DNA from: Nocardia pseudobrasiliensis NBRC 108224
GTDB taxonomy: Bacteria > Actinomycetota > Actinomycetes > Mycobacteriales > Mycobacteriaceae
NCBI RefSeq assembly: GCF_001613105.1
Contig: NZ_BDBS01000001.1
Span: 62,001 to 126,000, forward strand
Direction: 5' to 3'
DNA: 64,000 bases
Both the position numbers and the translations under genes were made by a program. Each line of letters begins with the position of its first letter. Positions within the stretch are counted from its first letter, which is position 1. The notes below the pieces were generated by a model. The model was not told the origin of the DNA. It worked only from the letters and a program-made list of their open reading frames with translations, and searched no databases. This document shows, piece after piece, positions 1 through 9,530 of this stretch.

Positions 1-1
1 G

Positions 2-1945
2 TTCGGTGATCAGCAGGCCCGCGACCTGTTCACCGACGGGCATCATGTCGCCTACGTCGACGTCGCGGCCGCCCCGGGCGTCGGGGTGGACGTGCTGCGC
101 GACCGGATCGCCAAGGATCTGCCCGATTTCAAGGTGCAGGACGGCGCGCAGGTGCGCGAAGACCTGAAATCGCAGGTGGGCAATGCCCTGAAATTCGTGA
201 ACTACTTCCTGTTCGCCTTCGGCGCGATCGCGCTGCTGGTCGGCACGTTCATCATCTACAACACCTTCTCGATGATCGTGGCCCAGCGGCTGCGGGAGCT
301 GGCGCTGCTGCGGGCGGTCGGCGCGAGTCGGCGGCAGGTGGGTCTGTCGGTGGTCGCGGAGGCCGCGGTCATCGGATTGCTCGGCAGCGCCATCGGTCTG
401 GCGGCGGGCGTGGCTCTGGCGTTCAGTCTGTCGGGGCTGCTCAACGCCTTCGACCTCGGACTGCCGACCGGGGCCATGTCGGTGCGGCCGCGTACGGTGC
501 TGGTGGCCCTGGGCATGGGTCTGCTGGTGACATTGCTCAGCGCCTACGCGCCCGCGCGCCGCGCGGCCCGCATCCCACCGGTGGAGGCGATGCGCGAGGA
601 GTTCGCCTCGATCGGTGAATCGCTGCGGGTGCGCACGATCATCGGCGCGGTGCTCGCGGTCGCGGGTGTCGTGCTCGCGGTGCTGGGTGCGCAGTCCACC
701 GGCGGCGATGCCGCGCGGACGGTCGGAATCGGCGCGGCCGCACTGATTCTGGCGGTGCTGCTGGCCTCGCCGTGGCTGTCGCGGCCGGTGGTCGGCACGC
801 TCGGCATCGCGGTCGCCGCCCTCGGGCCGATCGGACGCATGGCGCGCAACAATGCCGCGCGCAATCCGCGCCGTACGGCCGCAACGGCTTTCGCGCTGAC
901 GCTGGGGCTGATGCTGGTCTCGGCGATCGGCATGCTGGGCGCCTCGGCCAAGGCCAGTATCGGCGATCTGGTGGACAAGGGTGTGAAGGCCGACTACATC
1001 CTGGCCGGTCCGCCGGGCAGTTTCGTCGGCCTGCCGATGGCCGCTGGGGATGCGGTGAAATCCGTGCCGGGCGTGGGCGATGTGGTCGCCATCCGCGGTA
1101 CCAATCTGAAGGTGGGCGCCGACGCCCTGGTGGCCACCTCGCCCGACGGGCCGGTGGAGGCGGTGCTGAATTACGAACTGCGCGAGGGTTCGCGCACGCT
1201 CGGCGACAGCGACCTGCTGGTCTCGCAGACCGAGGCCACCGATCGGAACTGGCATCTGGGCCAGCGCGTCGAGCTGACCAGTATGGACAACAAGAAGATT
1301 CCGCTGACCGTTTCCGGGATCTACAAGGACACGCAGTTGCTGGGCAAGATCGTCGTGCCCGGTGCGGTCTACGACCAGGTGACGCCGGTGTCGTTCCGCA
1401 ACGACTTCCTGGTGCTGGTGACCGCGAAGCCGGGGACGAACCTGTCCACCCTGCGCACCGATCTGGAGAAGGCGACCGATCAATTCGCGATCGTGCAGGT
1501 GCAGGATCACGAGCAGTTCAAGGGAACCCAGGGCCAGCAGATCAACACCATGCTGGCCATCCTGTACGGACTGCTCGCCCTGGCGGTGGTGATCGCGATC
1601 CTGGGCATCGTCAATACGCTCGCGCTGTCGGTGGTGGAACGGCGGCGCGAGATCGGCATGCTGCGGGCCGTCGGCATGCAGCGTCCGCAGGTTCGCCGCT
1701 CGATCTATCTGGAGTCGCTGCTGATCGCGGTCTTCGGGGCGGTGGTCGGCGTGGTGCTCGGGCTCGGTCTGGGCGTCGGATTCCTGCGCACGCTGCGCGA
1801 TCTGGGTATCGAACAGATCGCTGTCCCGTGGTCGCAGATCGCGCTGATGCTCATCGGCTCCGGCGTGGTCGGCGTCCTGGCGGCCCTGTGGCCCGCCGTC
1901 CGCGCGGCGCGCACGCCACCCTTGGCGGCCATCGCAGATCTCTGA
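2..1945 (+). CDS. ABC transporter permease, FtsX/MacB type (5' end cut by the window)
   Basis: This is the membrane subunit of an ABC transporter of the FtsX/MacB kind; such proteins move or release lipids, lipoproteins or peptides across the membrane using a separate ATPase, which must lie upstream of the window. The reading frame is open from base 2, so the N-terminus is missing. Two FtsX domains are visible. Each is preceded by a transmembrane helix and starts with a similar motif (NTFSMIVAQRLRELALLRAVG early, NTLALSVVERRREIGMLRAVG late), and a long extracytoplasmic domain lies between them. The repeated architecture and the final PPLAAI tail are typical of actinobacterial members. The substrate cannot be told from the sequence. 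Confidence 0.9.
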   Translation, partial: FGDQQARDLFTDGHHVAYVDVAAAPGVGVDVLRDRIAKDLPDFKVQDGAQVREDLKSQVGNALKFVNYFLFAFGAIALLVGTFIIYNTFSMIVAQRLRELALLRAVGASRRQVGLSVVAEAAVIGLLGSAIGLAAGVALAFSLSGLLNAFDLGLPTGAMSVRPRTVLVALGMGLLVTLLSAYAPARRAARIPPVEAMREEFASIGESLRVRTIIGAVLAVAGVVLAVLGAQSTGGDAARTVGIGAAALILAVLLASPWLSRPVVGTLGIAVAALGPIGRMARNNAARNPRRTAATAFALTLGLMLVSAIGMLGASAKASIGDLVDKGVKADYILAGPPGSFVGLPMAAGDAVKSVPGVGDVVAIRGTNLKVGADALVATSPDGPVEAVLNYELREGSRTLGDSDLLVSQTEATDRNWHLGQRVELTSMDNKKIPLTVSGIYKDTQLLGKIVVPGAVYDQVTPVSFRNDFLVLVTAKPGTNLSTLRTDLEKATDQFAIVQVQDHEQFKGTQGQQINTMLAILYGLLALAVVIAILGIVNTLALSVVERRREIGMLRAVGMQRPQVRRSIYLESLLIAVFGAVVGVVLGLGLGVGFLRTLRDLGIEQIAVPWSQIALMLIGSGVVGVLAALWPAVRAARTPPLAAIADL

Positions 1946-2004
1946 TGTTCGCGCCCGCGCGAGTTACGATCCAGGCTGCTCTCGCGTATGCCCGGTTCGT
2001 TCGA

Positions 2005-2015
2005 ATGCGGTCGAA
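2005..2015 (+). repeat. 11-base direct repeat shared with the 12.88 kb locus
   Basis: The bases ATGCGGTCGAA precede the small peptide gene at 2027 and recur exactly at 12880-12890, before the related peptide gene at 12928. Weaker similarity extends upstream (CAGGCTGCT here, CTGCCTGCTGCT there). It may be shared leader or promoter sequence, or the trace of a duplication. Function is inferred only from position. Confidence 0.4.
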
Positions 2016-2026
2016 AGGGTGAGGAC

Positions 2027-2107
2027 ATGGAGATTCTGCAGGCCCTGAGCCTATTGCTGAACATCGCCACCAGCCTGGTTGGGTTGGCCCAATTGTTCGG
2101 CAGTTAG
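2027..2107 (+). CDS. very small hydrophobic peptide (26 aa)
   Basis: A short open frame starts with ATG 5-6 bases after a strong ribosome-binding site (AAAGGGTGAGG) and encodes a 26-residue peptide beginning MEILQALSLLL and ending LAQLFGS. It has no signal peptide and looks like one amphipathic or hydrophobic helix. A related 33-residue frame lies at 12928, with the same ME-(I/L)-L start, an SLL-x-N core and a terminal L-x-GS. The stop codon overlaps the end of the convergent VWA gene. Size, serines and hydrophobicity recall the signal-less short peptides of Corynebacteriales such as PorA, PorH and ProtX of Corynebacterium, some of which are O-mycoloylated; that link is a guess. Translation is supported only by the ribosome-binding site and the paralogue. 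Confidence 0.5.
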   Translation: MEILQALSLLLNIATSLVGLAQLFGS

Positions 2108-3255
2108 GGACGACTCGCCGCGGCATTGGCCCAGGTTTGGATATCGCCGCGATCCAGGGCCACGGCCAGCAGCTCGGGGAAGCGGTCGGGGGTGCAGGCG
2201 AAGGCGGGCACGCCGAGGGCCGACAGGGCCGCGGCATTGTCGTGGTCGTAGGACGGCGCGCCGTCGTCGGAGAGGGCCAGCAGCACCAGAACCTGAACTC
2301 CCGCCTCGCGCATCGTGGCGACACGGCGCAGCATTTCGGCGCGGATGCCGCCCTCGTACAGGTCGGATATCAGGACGAACAGCGTATCGGCGGGACGGGT
2401 GATCAGCTGCTGGCAGTAGGCGATGGCGCGGTTGATATCGGTGCCGCCGCCCAGTTGGGTGCCGAACAGGACGTCGACCGGATCCGACAGATCCTCGGTG
2501 AGATCCACTACGGCCGTATCGAATACGACCAGTGACGTCTTCAGGGCGCGCATGGAGGCCAGCACCGCGCCGAAGACCGCGGCGTAGACGACGCTCGCGG
2601 CCATCGAACCGGACTGGTCGATGGCCAGCACCACGTCGCGGCGCACGGCCTGGGCCCGGCGGCCGTAGCCGACCAGCCGCTGCGGTACCACGGTCCGGTG
2701 CTCGGGGAGATAGTGGGCGAGATTGCGGCGGATGGTGCGATCCCAGTCGATATCGCGCAGGCGCGGTCGGGCCACCCGTGCGGCTCGATCGAGGGCCCCC
2801 GACACCGCGGTGATCGTGCGCGCCGCGATCCGGCGCTCGATCTCGCGCACCACCTTCTCGACCACGGATCGCGCGGTGGCCCTGGTGGTTTCGGGCATCA
2901 CCCGGTTCAGGCTCAGCAGTGTTCCGACCAGATGCACATCGGGTTCGACGGCCTCGAGCAGTTCGGGTTCCAGCAGCAGTTCGGTCAGATCCAGTCGCTC
3001 GACGGCATCGCGCTGCATGACCTCGACCACCGTCGAGGGAAAGTAGGTCCGAATATCGCCGAGCCACCGCGCCACCTTCGGCGCGGACCCGCCGAGCCCA
3101 CCCGCCCGCTTCTCGCCCGAGGACTGCTCGTCGGCGTTGTACAGCGCCGCCAATGCTCGATCCATGGCGACGTCCTCCATCCCGGACAGTCCGCCGAGCC
3201 CGCCCTCGGCGGGCGCGCCGAGCACCAATCGCCAGCGTCGTGCCTGTGCGCTCAT
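2104..3255 (-). CDS. VWA domain protein, last gene of MoxR/DUF5682/SWIM operon (YehP-like)
   Basis: This 383-residue protein carries a C-terminal von Willebrand factor A domain with the metal-binding MIDAS motif D-x-S-x-S near residues 213-217 (AIDQSGSM) and later conserved acidic residues (VLISDLYEGG). Its length is close to E. coli YehP. VWA proteins encoded beside MoxR ATPases are thought to act as their adaptor or effector subunit, binding Mg2+-dependent ligands. The ATG was chosen because AAGGAGG lies just upstream; the 12 residues before it in the open frame lack such a site. It follows the DUF5682 gene after 49 bases, so it is probably co-transcribed. No signal peptide or membrane segment is seen, so a cytoplasmic location is expected. 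The substrate is unknown. Confidence 0.85.
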   Translation of the reverse strand: MSAQARRWRLVLGAPAEGGLGGLSGMEDVAMDRALAALYNADEQSSGEKRAGGLGGSAPKVARWLGDIRTYFPSTVVEVMQRDAVERLDLTELLLEPELLEAVEPDVHLVGTLLSLNRVMPETTRATARSVVEKVVREIERRIAARTITAVSGALDRAARVARPRLRDIDWDRTIRRNLAHYLPEHRTVVPQRLVGYGRRAQAVRRDVVLAIDQSGSMAASVVYAAVFGAVLASMRALKTSLVVFDTAVVDLTEDLSDPVDVLFGTQLGGGTDINRAIAYCQQLITRPADTLFVLISDLYEGGIRAEMLRRVATMREAGVQVLVLLALSDDGAPSYDHDNAAALSALGVPAFACTPDRFPELLAVALDRGDIQTWANAAASRP

Positions 3256-3304
3256 CGGATCCTCCTTCGATCGAAATATGTTTTGCGCCAATGGCTTTCG
3301 CTAT

Positions 3305-5578
3305 TCATCGCGCCGCCGCCAGGATCCGGGTCAATGCGTCCATGGCCGCGACGCCGCGGGTGGGATCGAAGGTCGCGGCGGTGTCGGAGTCGGCGGGGCG
3401 GTGGCGCAGGGATTGGGCGATCGACTGGCGTTCACCGGATTCGAAGGTCGCGAAGGTTCGGCGGAGCAGGGGCAGGATGGTGACGAACTGGTCCTCGTCG
3501 AGGTCGCAGAGCCAGGTGTCGATGAGGCGGAGCAGTTCTCGGTCGTGGACCAGCAGCAGGCCGCGGCCGCCGATGAAACCGTCTATCCAAGCGGCCTTTT
3601 CGGCGGGAGTGCGGCCCACCGACAGGGCGGCGGCCAGGCGGCGGGCCGCCTCGGTCTCGTCGAGGCGGCCCGCGTCGCACAGCAGGCGGACCGCGCGGCC
3701 GACCAGCGCGCCGTGGACGTCGTCGCGGTCTGCCAGGGTGCGCAGGGCGCTCAGCCAGGTGTCGGTGGCCCAGGCGTTGTCGCGGGTGGCGACGGCCAGG
3801 TGCGCGGCGTCGAGTTGGCCGCGCAGCTGCGTGGCGGCGTCGACATCCAAACCGGTTACCGCGCCGGGTAATCCGGCGCAGATGCGGATCAGCAGACCGT
3901 CGGCGACATGTGCCAGCGCCCCGAGGTCGGTACCGCGCACATCGCCGTAGCGCAGGGTGCGGATCAGTCCGGGCAGGGCGGCCAGCAGATGGGTGACGTC
4001 GTGATCCAGGGCGGCAACGGTTTCCAGCCGCCGCACCAGTCCGGCGACTGCGGCGCGCAGATCGGCCAGCAGCGCCGCCTCCAGCGCACCGCTCAGCGCG
4101 CCGATCGTGGTGTCGGTGGCGGCGGTGTCGAGGATCTTCGCCTCGGCGGCGGTGCGGATCGTGGTACCCCAGCGCGAGGCCTCGACGACGGCGATCGACA
4201 GCTCGGGTTCCCAGCGCAGCGTCCACGATTCGCGAAACGTTCCGGTATTGCGCACCTCCCCGGTTGTCCTTGTGCCCCAAGGGATGTCGAGCAGCGACAG
4301 CCGATGCAGCAGATGGGAACGGGTCACATCGCGGTCCTTGCGCAGATCCAGATCGAGCTGCTGGGCCAGGGCCTGCTGTTTGAGCCGCAGCGAGCGGGCG
4401 TGGGCGCGCAGATCCGCGTCGAGCGGAACGGTCGGGGTGTCATCGGGCACCGTGCCGAGCGCCTCGCCGACGACCAGTTCGGCGGTGATCAGCCGCAGCA
4501 TCGTCTCATCGCCCTCGCACAGCACCGCGCGGGTGGCGTCGGTGACCTCCGACAGGCCCGGCAGCGGCCGCCCGCGCATGGCCGCGAGGGTGTCCGCGAG
4601 CCGGACGGCTTCGATGATGTGGGCACTGGAGACCGGCAGATCGTGGGCCCGCAGGGTCGCGGCGACCATGGTGAGCCAGCGCGCGATCGGTTCCTCGGTC
4701 CGGGTGAACAGATGGTGATACCAGCCCGGTGAGGTGACCCCCGCGCCGTAACCGGACCCGCCCGCCAGTCGCGAATGCGTCCAGGGCACCCACGTCAACG
4801 TGATCTTCACCTTCGGCAGCCCTTTGAGCAACCGGGCATCGGCCGCCGCGGGCCCCAACTTCCCCGCCAAGGCCGGGGCATGCCACGCCCCGCATACGAC
4901 GGCCAGCCGAGTCGCCCCGTCTTTCAACGACTTTCGCATCACCTGCCGCATATACGCCTCGCGCCGCAGCGTATGCGCATCGATCCCACCGGTCTCGGAG
5001 AACAGCGCATCGGACTCGGATTCGTCTGCGGAGGAAGCGGTTTCGCGCAATACGCCCATGGCCTCGGTGACCGCGTCGAAGATATCGGCATCGGCCGAGG
5101 ATTCGATGACCGCGTCCCACCAGCGCTCCGGATCGTCATAGCCCCCGGCATCGGCGAGGGCCGCCAGCGGATCGGTGCGATCGCCGGGCTCGGCGTCCAA
5201 GGCGAGGGTATGGGTGGCCGGAAGATCGCAGAACCGAACCGGCACAGCGTGTTCCACCGCGTAGCGCAGCGCCTGCCACTCGGGCGAGAACACGGCGAAC
5301 GGCCAGAACGCCGCCCGCGAGGGCGCGTCCGGCACATACGCCAGCAGCGCCACGGGCGGACACAGATCTTCCGAGGCCGCATATCCGACCAGCGGATCGG
5401 CGTCGGCGGGACCCTCGATCAGAATCACATCCGGCCGAAACCGCTCCAACCCCAACCGCAGCGAACGCGCCGATCCGGGGCCGTGATGGCGAATCCCGAA
5501 CACCCGCGTCCGCACCGGCTCGGCCTCGGTCGGGTCCGGCGCGGCACGAGCCGAGAGTTCGGCGTTCGGCGCGGTCAT
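3305..5578 (-). CDS. DUF5682 family protein (YehM-like)
   Basis: A 757-residue protein, nearly the length of E. coli YehM, recognised by its start (RVFGIRHHGPGSARSL, then DVILIEGPADADPL) and by its position between a MoxR ATPase and a VWA protein. The first 300 residues (IRHHGPGS, EGPAD, VVCGAWHAPAL) resemble a TraB/EreA-like fold with conserved histidine and glutamate residues; the remainder is helical and leucine-rich. No membrane segment or export signal is visible. The start ATG overlaps the MoxR stop by four bases (ATGA), a sign of translational coupling. The biochemical role is unknown. Codon use changes along the gene: G-ending codons dominate the 5' third and C-ending codons the rest. 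Confidence 0.8.
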   Translation of the reverse strand: MTAPNAELSARAAPDPTEAEPVRTRVFGIRHHGPGSARSLRLGLERFRPDVILIEGPADADPLVGYAASEDLCPPVALLAYVPDAPSRAAFWPFAVFSPEWQALRYAVEHAVPVRFCDLPATHTLALDAEPGDRTDPLAALADAGGYDDPERWWDAVIESSADADIFDAVTEAMGVLRETASSADESESDALFSETGGIDAHTLRREAYMRQVMRKSLKDGATRLAVVCGAWHAPALAGKLGPAAADARLLKGLPKVKITLTWVPWTHSRLAGGSGYGAGVTSPGWYHHLFTRTEEPIARWLTMVAATLRAHDLPVSSAHIIEAVRLADTLAAMRGRPLPGLSEVTDATRAVLCEGDETMLRLITAELVVGEALGTVPDDTPTVPLDADLRAHARSLRLKQQALAQQLDLDLRKDRDVTRSHLLHRLSLLDIPWGTRTTGEVRNTGTFRESWTLRWEPELSIAVVEASRWGTTIRTAAEAKILDTAATDTTIGALSGALEAALLADLRAAVAGLVRRLETVAALDHDVTHLLAALPGLIRTLRYGDVRGTDLGALAHVADGLLIRICAGLPGAVTGLDVDAATQLRGQLDAAHLAVATRDNAWATDTWLSALRTLADRDDVHGALVGRAVRLLCDAGRLDETEAARRLAAALSVGRTPAEKAAWIDGFIGGRGLLLVHDRELLRLIDTWLCDLDEDQFVTILPLLRRTFATFESGERQSIAQSLRHRPADSDTAATFDPTRGVAAMDALTRILAAAR

Positions 5579-6678
5579 GGTTGGACCTCACGGCAGGCGC
5601 GGTAGAAGTCGGACCAGTCCGGGCGTTCGCGAACGATGGCTTCGAGGTATTCGGTCCAGACGACGGCGTCGGCCACCGGGTCCTTGATCACCGCGCCGAG
5701 GACGGCTCCGGCGATGTCGGGGGCGCGCAGGGTGCCGTCGCCGAAGTGGGCGGACAGCGCCAAGCCGTTGGTGATCACTGAAATGGCCTCCGCGGTGGAC
5801 AGGGTCGCGGTGGGGGATTTCAGTTTGGTGCGGCCGTCGGCGGTCATACCGGAGCGGAGTTCGCGGAATACCCGGACCACGCGGCGGACCTCCTCGGCCG
5901 CGGCGGGGACCGCGGGCAGTTCCAGTGCGGCTCCGAGCTGTTCGACGCGGCGGATGACGATCGCCACCTCCTCGTCCTCGTCGGCGGGCAACGGCAGGAC
6001 GACCGTATTGAAGCGGCGGCGCAGGGCCGAGGAGAGCTCGTTGACGCCGCGGTCGCGATCGTTGGCGGTGGCGATCACATTGAAACCCTTGGCCGCCTGC
6101 ACTTCCCGGCCTAGTTCGGGAATGGGGAGGGTCTTCTCCGACAGGATGGTGATCAGCGCGTCCTGGACGTCGGAGGGAATGCGGGTGAGTTCCTCGATGC
6201 GGGCGATGGATCCGTCCCGCATGGCGGTCATGACCGGTGAGGACACCAGCGCGCCCTCGCTCGGACCCTCGGCGAGCAGGCGCGCGTAGTTCCAGCCGTA
6301 GCGGATCGCCTCCTCGGCGGTGCCGGAGGTGCCCTGGACCAGGAGCGTCGAGGCGCCGCAGACGGCGGCCGAAAGATGTTCCGACACCCAGGTTTTCGCG
6401 GTGCCGGGCACGCCGAGCAGCAGCAGTGCGCGGTCGGTGGCCAACGTCGCGACCGCCACCTCCATCAGGCGGCGCGGGCCGACGTATTTGGGGGAGATGA
6501 CCGTCCCGTCGGACAGGGTGCCGCCGAGCAGATAGGTCACCACCGCCCAGGGCGAGAGTCGCCACGAGGGTGGGCGGGGACGATCGTCGAGCGCGGCGAG
6601 TGCGGTCAGTTCGTCGGCGAAGGACTGTTCGGCGTGCGGGCGCAGCAGATCGTCGCGCGGTGCCTGGGAGGTGGTCAC
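5575..6678 (-). CDS. MoxR-type AAA+ ATPase (YehL subfamily)
   Basis: A 367-residue AAA+ ATPase. The Walker A loop GVPGTAKT lies at residues 89-96; a degenerate Walker B region (ARIEELTRIP), a sensor-1 region (VIATANDRDRG) and an arginine-rich stretch (SSALRRRFNTV) follow. The tail carries the lid domain. MoxR ATPases form rings that remodel partner proteins, often with VWA proteins, as in the RavA-ViaA and NorQ-NorD pairs. This one matches the YehL branch by length and by neighbours. It starts with GTG and overlaps the SWIM gene stop by four bases, and its own stop overlaps the DUF5682 start by four. The three genes are thus probably translated together at matched levels. Confidence 0.88.
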   Translation of the reverse strand: MTTSQAPRDDLLRPHAEQSFADELTALAALDDRPRPPSWRLSPWAVVTYLLGGTLSDGTVISPKYVGPRRLMEVAVATLATDRALLLLGVPGTAKTWVSEHLSAAVCGASTLLVQGTSGTAEEAIRYGWNYARLLAEGPSEGALVSSPVMTAMRDGSIARIEELTRIPSDVQDALITILSEKTLPIPELGREVQAAKGFNVIATANDRDRGVNELSSALRRRFNTVVLPLPADEDEEVAIVIRRVEQLGAALELPAVPAAAEEVRRVVRVFRELRSGMTADGRTKLKSPTATLSTAEAISVITNGLALSAHFGDGTLRAPDIAGAVLGAVIKDPVADAVVWTEYLEAIVRERPDWSDFYRACREVQP

Positions 6679-9530
6679 TGCAGCTCCTCGAGCATCATGG
6701 TCCGTTCGGACAGGTCATTGGCGAGTTGGTCGAAGGTGTTCTGCCAGTACGGATCCGGACAGCGCCGGGCCGTGCGCGTCACGACGGCGGCCGCCTCGAC
6801 CGGGAAGTTCAGCGCCGCCACATGGAACAGGGTTCGATAGGACGCGGGGGACAGGCCGGGCGCGCCGGGGCGGGCGGCGGCCAGCTGCGCGCGATCGAAC
6901 AGCAGCCGGGTCACATGTTCGGCCAGGGGCATCGGCCACGGCCGAGGCACGGCCGCGATCAGCAGTTCCGCCTCGGCGAGCCAGCTGGAATCGAGCTGGC
7001 GCAGGCGGCGTACGCGCTCGTCGAGGGGGAGCAGGCCGAACAGTTCGCGCCGCACCTCCAGATCGGTCCCGAGCGTCGGGGTTGTGGTGAGCACCTCGAA
7101 AAGTACGGCCGCCCAGCGAGGTTCGCGCTGGGAGCGGGCGGCATCGGCCCAGCCCGCGAACATCGGCCCGAGCACCCGATCGTCCATCGGCACCGTCAGG
7201 GCCCGCTCGGGCTCGGCGAACAGCTCGTCCCAATGGCGCAGGGGTGTGGCCGCGACCAGGCGTCGTAACCATTCCGCGGCGATATCCGGCACGCCGTCGG
7301 CGCGATAGGGAGTATCGGTGGTGCGGTCGGCCAGACCGTCGCGGCGGGCCGAATCGTCCAGGGCGGCAGGCAGATCCACCACCAGTCGGTAATCCCGCAG
7401 GGTGATCCACCGCGCCGCCCGCTGCCGCATACGCTCGGCGAGCGCCGATTCCGGCAGTCGCGCGAGCAGATCCGCCGCCACCCGGCGGACATCGGCGCGC
7501 GGATCGTCGAGAGCGGATTCGAGCAGCGGTTCGTCGTCGCCGGTGAGCCGGTCGGCGAGGACGGCCAGTAGATCGGCCCGGGCCGAACCGGGTTCGGCCC
7601 GCCAGCTGCCGGACAGCGTTTCTCGGGCGGCCTTCGGATCGCGCTCGCGCAACGCCGTCAGCCAGGCGCGGCGCTCGATCGGGCGGCCGTGCGACCATGC
7701 CGAGGCGTCGTCGGCCTCGGCGCGAACCAGATTGCGCCACTGAGGATTACGGCCGGCCAGCCAGCGTCCGCGCGCGCCCGCCAGGCGCAGCAGCGGTTCG
7801 CGCAGCGTGGCACGGGTTTTCGCCTGATCCAGCAGGAGCGAGCACAGGGCGTCGGGCGCGCGGACCTCGCGCGGTGCGACGATGTCGAACCATTCGGCCA
7901 GAAACGGCGAACCCTCCGCCAGCATTCGCGCCAGCCGGGCGGCCGCCCGCGCGGGCAGCCGCGGGCGCGGATCGTCGGGCGCGGGCTCGGGAAGTGTGAC
8001 GGCCGTGGGTGATACGCCGCCGCGACGGTACAGGTCGTAGGCGATCGTCGTATCCAGCAGCGCCTCGGCCGAATCGCCGGTACCCGCGGCCACGGCCGCC
8101 GCGACCGGTTCGGGCAGCTGTTCCGGATCCACGGTTCGCCGCGCCGTGCCGAGCAGAGCCACCGACAACAGTTCGGCCGCAGGTTCACCGGTCGATCCGC
8201 CGATCGCCTCGGCCGCGATATCGATGATCTCGGCCGCGGCGAAGGCCGACACCGGCGCCAAACCGTCGACGGTCCACTCCCCGATCACCGTGAGCGGATG
8301 TCCGCCGGACAGTCCGCACAGCCGCCAGGGCGCGTCGGCCGTCCGCGCCAAAGGCAATGCGGCGCCGTCGGACTCGGCCACGAACCAGCGATCCTCCACC
8401 ACCACCGGCGCCACCTCGCTCAGCAGCACCGGCCACGACCGCAGCCAGGGATCGGCCCCGAGTGCCGCGGCATGCTCGGTGAGCGCGGCCTCGATGCTGC
8501 CCGCCGCGGGAATGGTCGTGAAGGGAACGGGCGCGCCGTGCTTTTCGCCCCACAGCGCGCGCAGGGGCGCGGTACCCGGGTAATAGTGCAGTTCCGCGTC
8601 GAGTTGCCAGCCCGGGACCGGGACGTCGGCGGGGAAGTCGGGGCTGCCGAAGCTGTGGTCGACAATCAGGGCCCAGCGACCGGTGCCGCGACCGCGCAAC
8701 CAGGTGCGACGGGTGTGCAGGCGCTCCTCCTCGGAGACGCGGCGGCCCAAAACCATCCAGTGGTCGCGGATAGGGGGCTGGGCGGTGCGAACCGTCTCGG
8801 CCGTGGTCGGGTAGCCGATGTGGGCGCGGACGCGATCGGCGAGTTCGGCGGGCAGGGCATCGAGGCGGCGGTGTGCCGTCGCCAGCAGATGCAGGCGCGC
8901 GTATTCGCGCAGCAGCAGGGCGGGCCAATCCGGGCGGATGACGACATTGCGGGCAAGTTGCCGAAGCGCATTCGCCACGCCGGGCGCCTGGGCGTCGACC
9001 ATGCGGGCCGCGACCGATTCCAGCGCGCGATAGGAGCGATCGGATTGGGCCAGGCCGGTGCGCACCTGATCACCGAGCCAGATGTCCAGATCGGCCAGGC
9101 CCGCGCTGACCCGCGTGCGGCGCTGTTCGGCGGTGGCCGCATTGGGTGTGCGCGGGCTCGCCGCAGCGGGTTTCGCGGCTCGCGCCGCACGGGTGGCCAG
9201 CCAGTCCGCGGCGAAGGCGGCGGTCGCGGACGCCTCGGGGATCTCGCCCTCCGACCAGGCCAGCAGCAGGCCCAGGGCGTGTTTACAGGGGAACTTCCGG
9301 CTCGGGCAGGTGCATTTGTACGCGGGCCCGCTCAGATCGACGATGGTCTGATACGGCTCGGCTCCGCTGCCCCGGCACAGCCCCCACAGCGCGGCCGCGT
9401 GCCGACCCGTGCCGCTCCACCGGCCGCGCAGTTTGCGCGCGGCCGTCAGCGACGTCGCATCCGGCGCCAGCGCGGTGATCCGCGCCGCGGTCCAGGATCC
9501 GAATTCGGCCCCCACCTGAGATATCGTCAC
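6675..9530 (-). CDS. SWIM zinc-finger protein with C-terminal HEAT-like region
   Basis: This 951-residue protein is the first gene of the operon. A SWIM zinc finger (C-x-C then C-x-H) sits at about residues 73-84, in YKCTCPSRKFPCKH; SWIM domains bind DNA or protein. Residues up to about 450 form a domain usual for bacterial SWIM proteins of these clusters. From about EPAAELLSVALLGTARR onward a second region resembles a DUF5691-like helical protein with HEAT-like units (DDPRADVRRVAADLLARLP). The two parts are often separate genes, as I remember them, so this may be a fusion. GTG at 9530 was chosen for its upstream GAGAGGGGG and family-like start VTISQVGAEFGSW; an ATG at 9605 would add 25 cysteine-rich residues and is less likely. 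Confidence 0.82.
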   Translation of the reverse strand: MTISQVGAEFGSWTAARITALAPDATSLTAARKLRGRWSGTGRHAAALWGLCRGSGAEPYQTIVDLSGPAYKCTCPSRKFPCKHALGLLLAWSEGEIPEASATAAFAADWLATRAARAAKPAAASPRTPNAATAEQRRTRVSAGLADLDIWLGDQVRTGLAQSDRSYRALESVAARMVDAQAPGVANALRQLARNVVIRPDWPALLLREYARLHLLATAHRRLDALPAELADRVRAHIGYPTTAETVRTAQPPIRDHWMVLGRRVSEEERLHTRRTWLRGRGTGRWALIVDHSFGSPDFPADVPVPGWQLDAELHYYPGTAPLRALWGEKHGAPVPFTTIPAAGSIEAALTEHAAALGADPWLRSWPVLLSEVAPVVVEDRWFVAESDGAALPLARTADAPWRLCGLSGGHPLTVIGEWTVDGLAPVSAFAAAEIIDIAAEAIGGSTGEPAAELLSVALLGTARRTVDPEQLPEPVAAAVAAGTGDSAEALLDTTIAYDLYRRGGVSPTAVTLPEPAPDDPRPRLPARAAARLARMLAEGSPFLAEWFDIVAPREVRAPDALCSLLLDQAKTRATLREPLLRLAGARGRWLAGRNPQWRNLVRAEADDASAWSHGRPIERRAWLTALRERDPKAARETLSGSWRAEPGSARADLLAVLADRLTGDDEPLLESALDDPRADVRRVAADLLARLPESALAERMRQRAARWITLRDYRLVVDLPAALDDSARRDGLADRTTDTPYRADGVPDIAAEWLRRLVAATPLRHWDELFAEPERALTVPMDDRVLGPMFAGWADAARSQREPRWAAVLFEVLTTTPTLGTDLEVRRELFGLLPLDERVRRLRQLDSSWLAEAELLIAAVPRPWPMPLAEHVTRLLFDRAQLAAARPGAPGLSPASYRTLFHVAALNFPVEAAAVVTRTARRCPDPYWQNTFDQLANDLSERTMMLEELQ

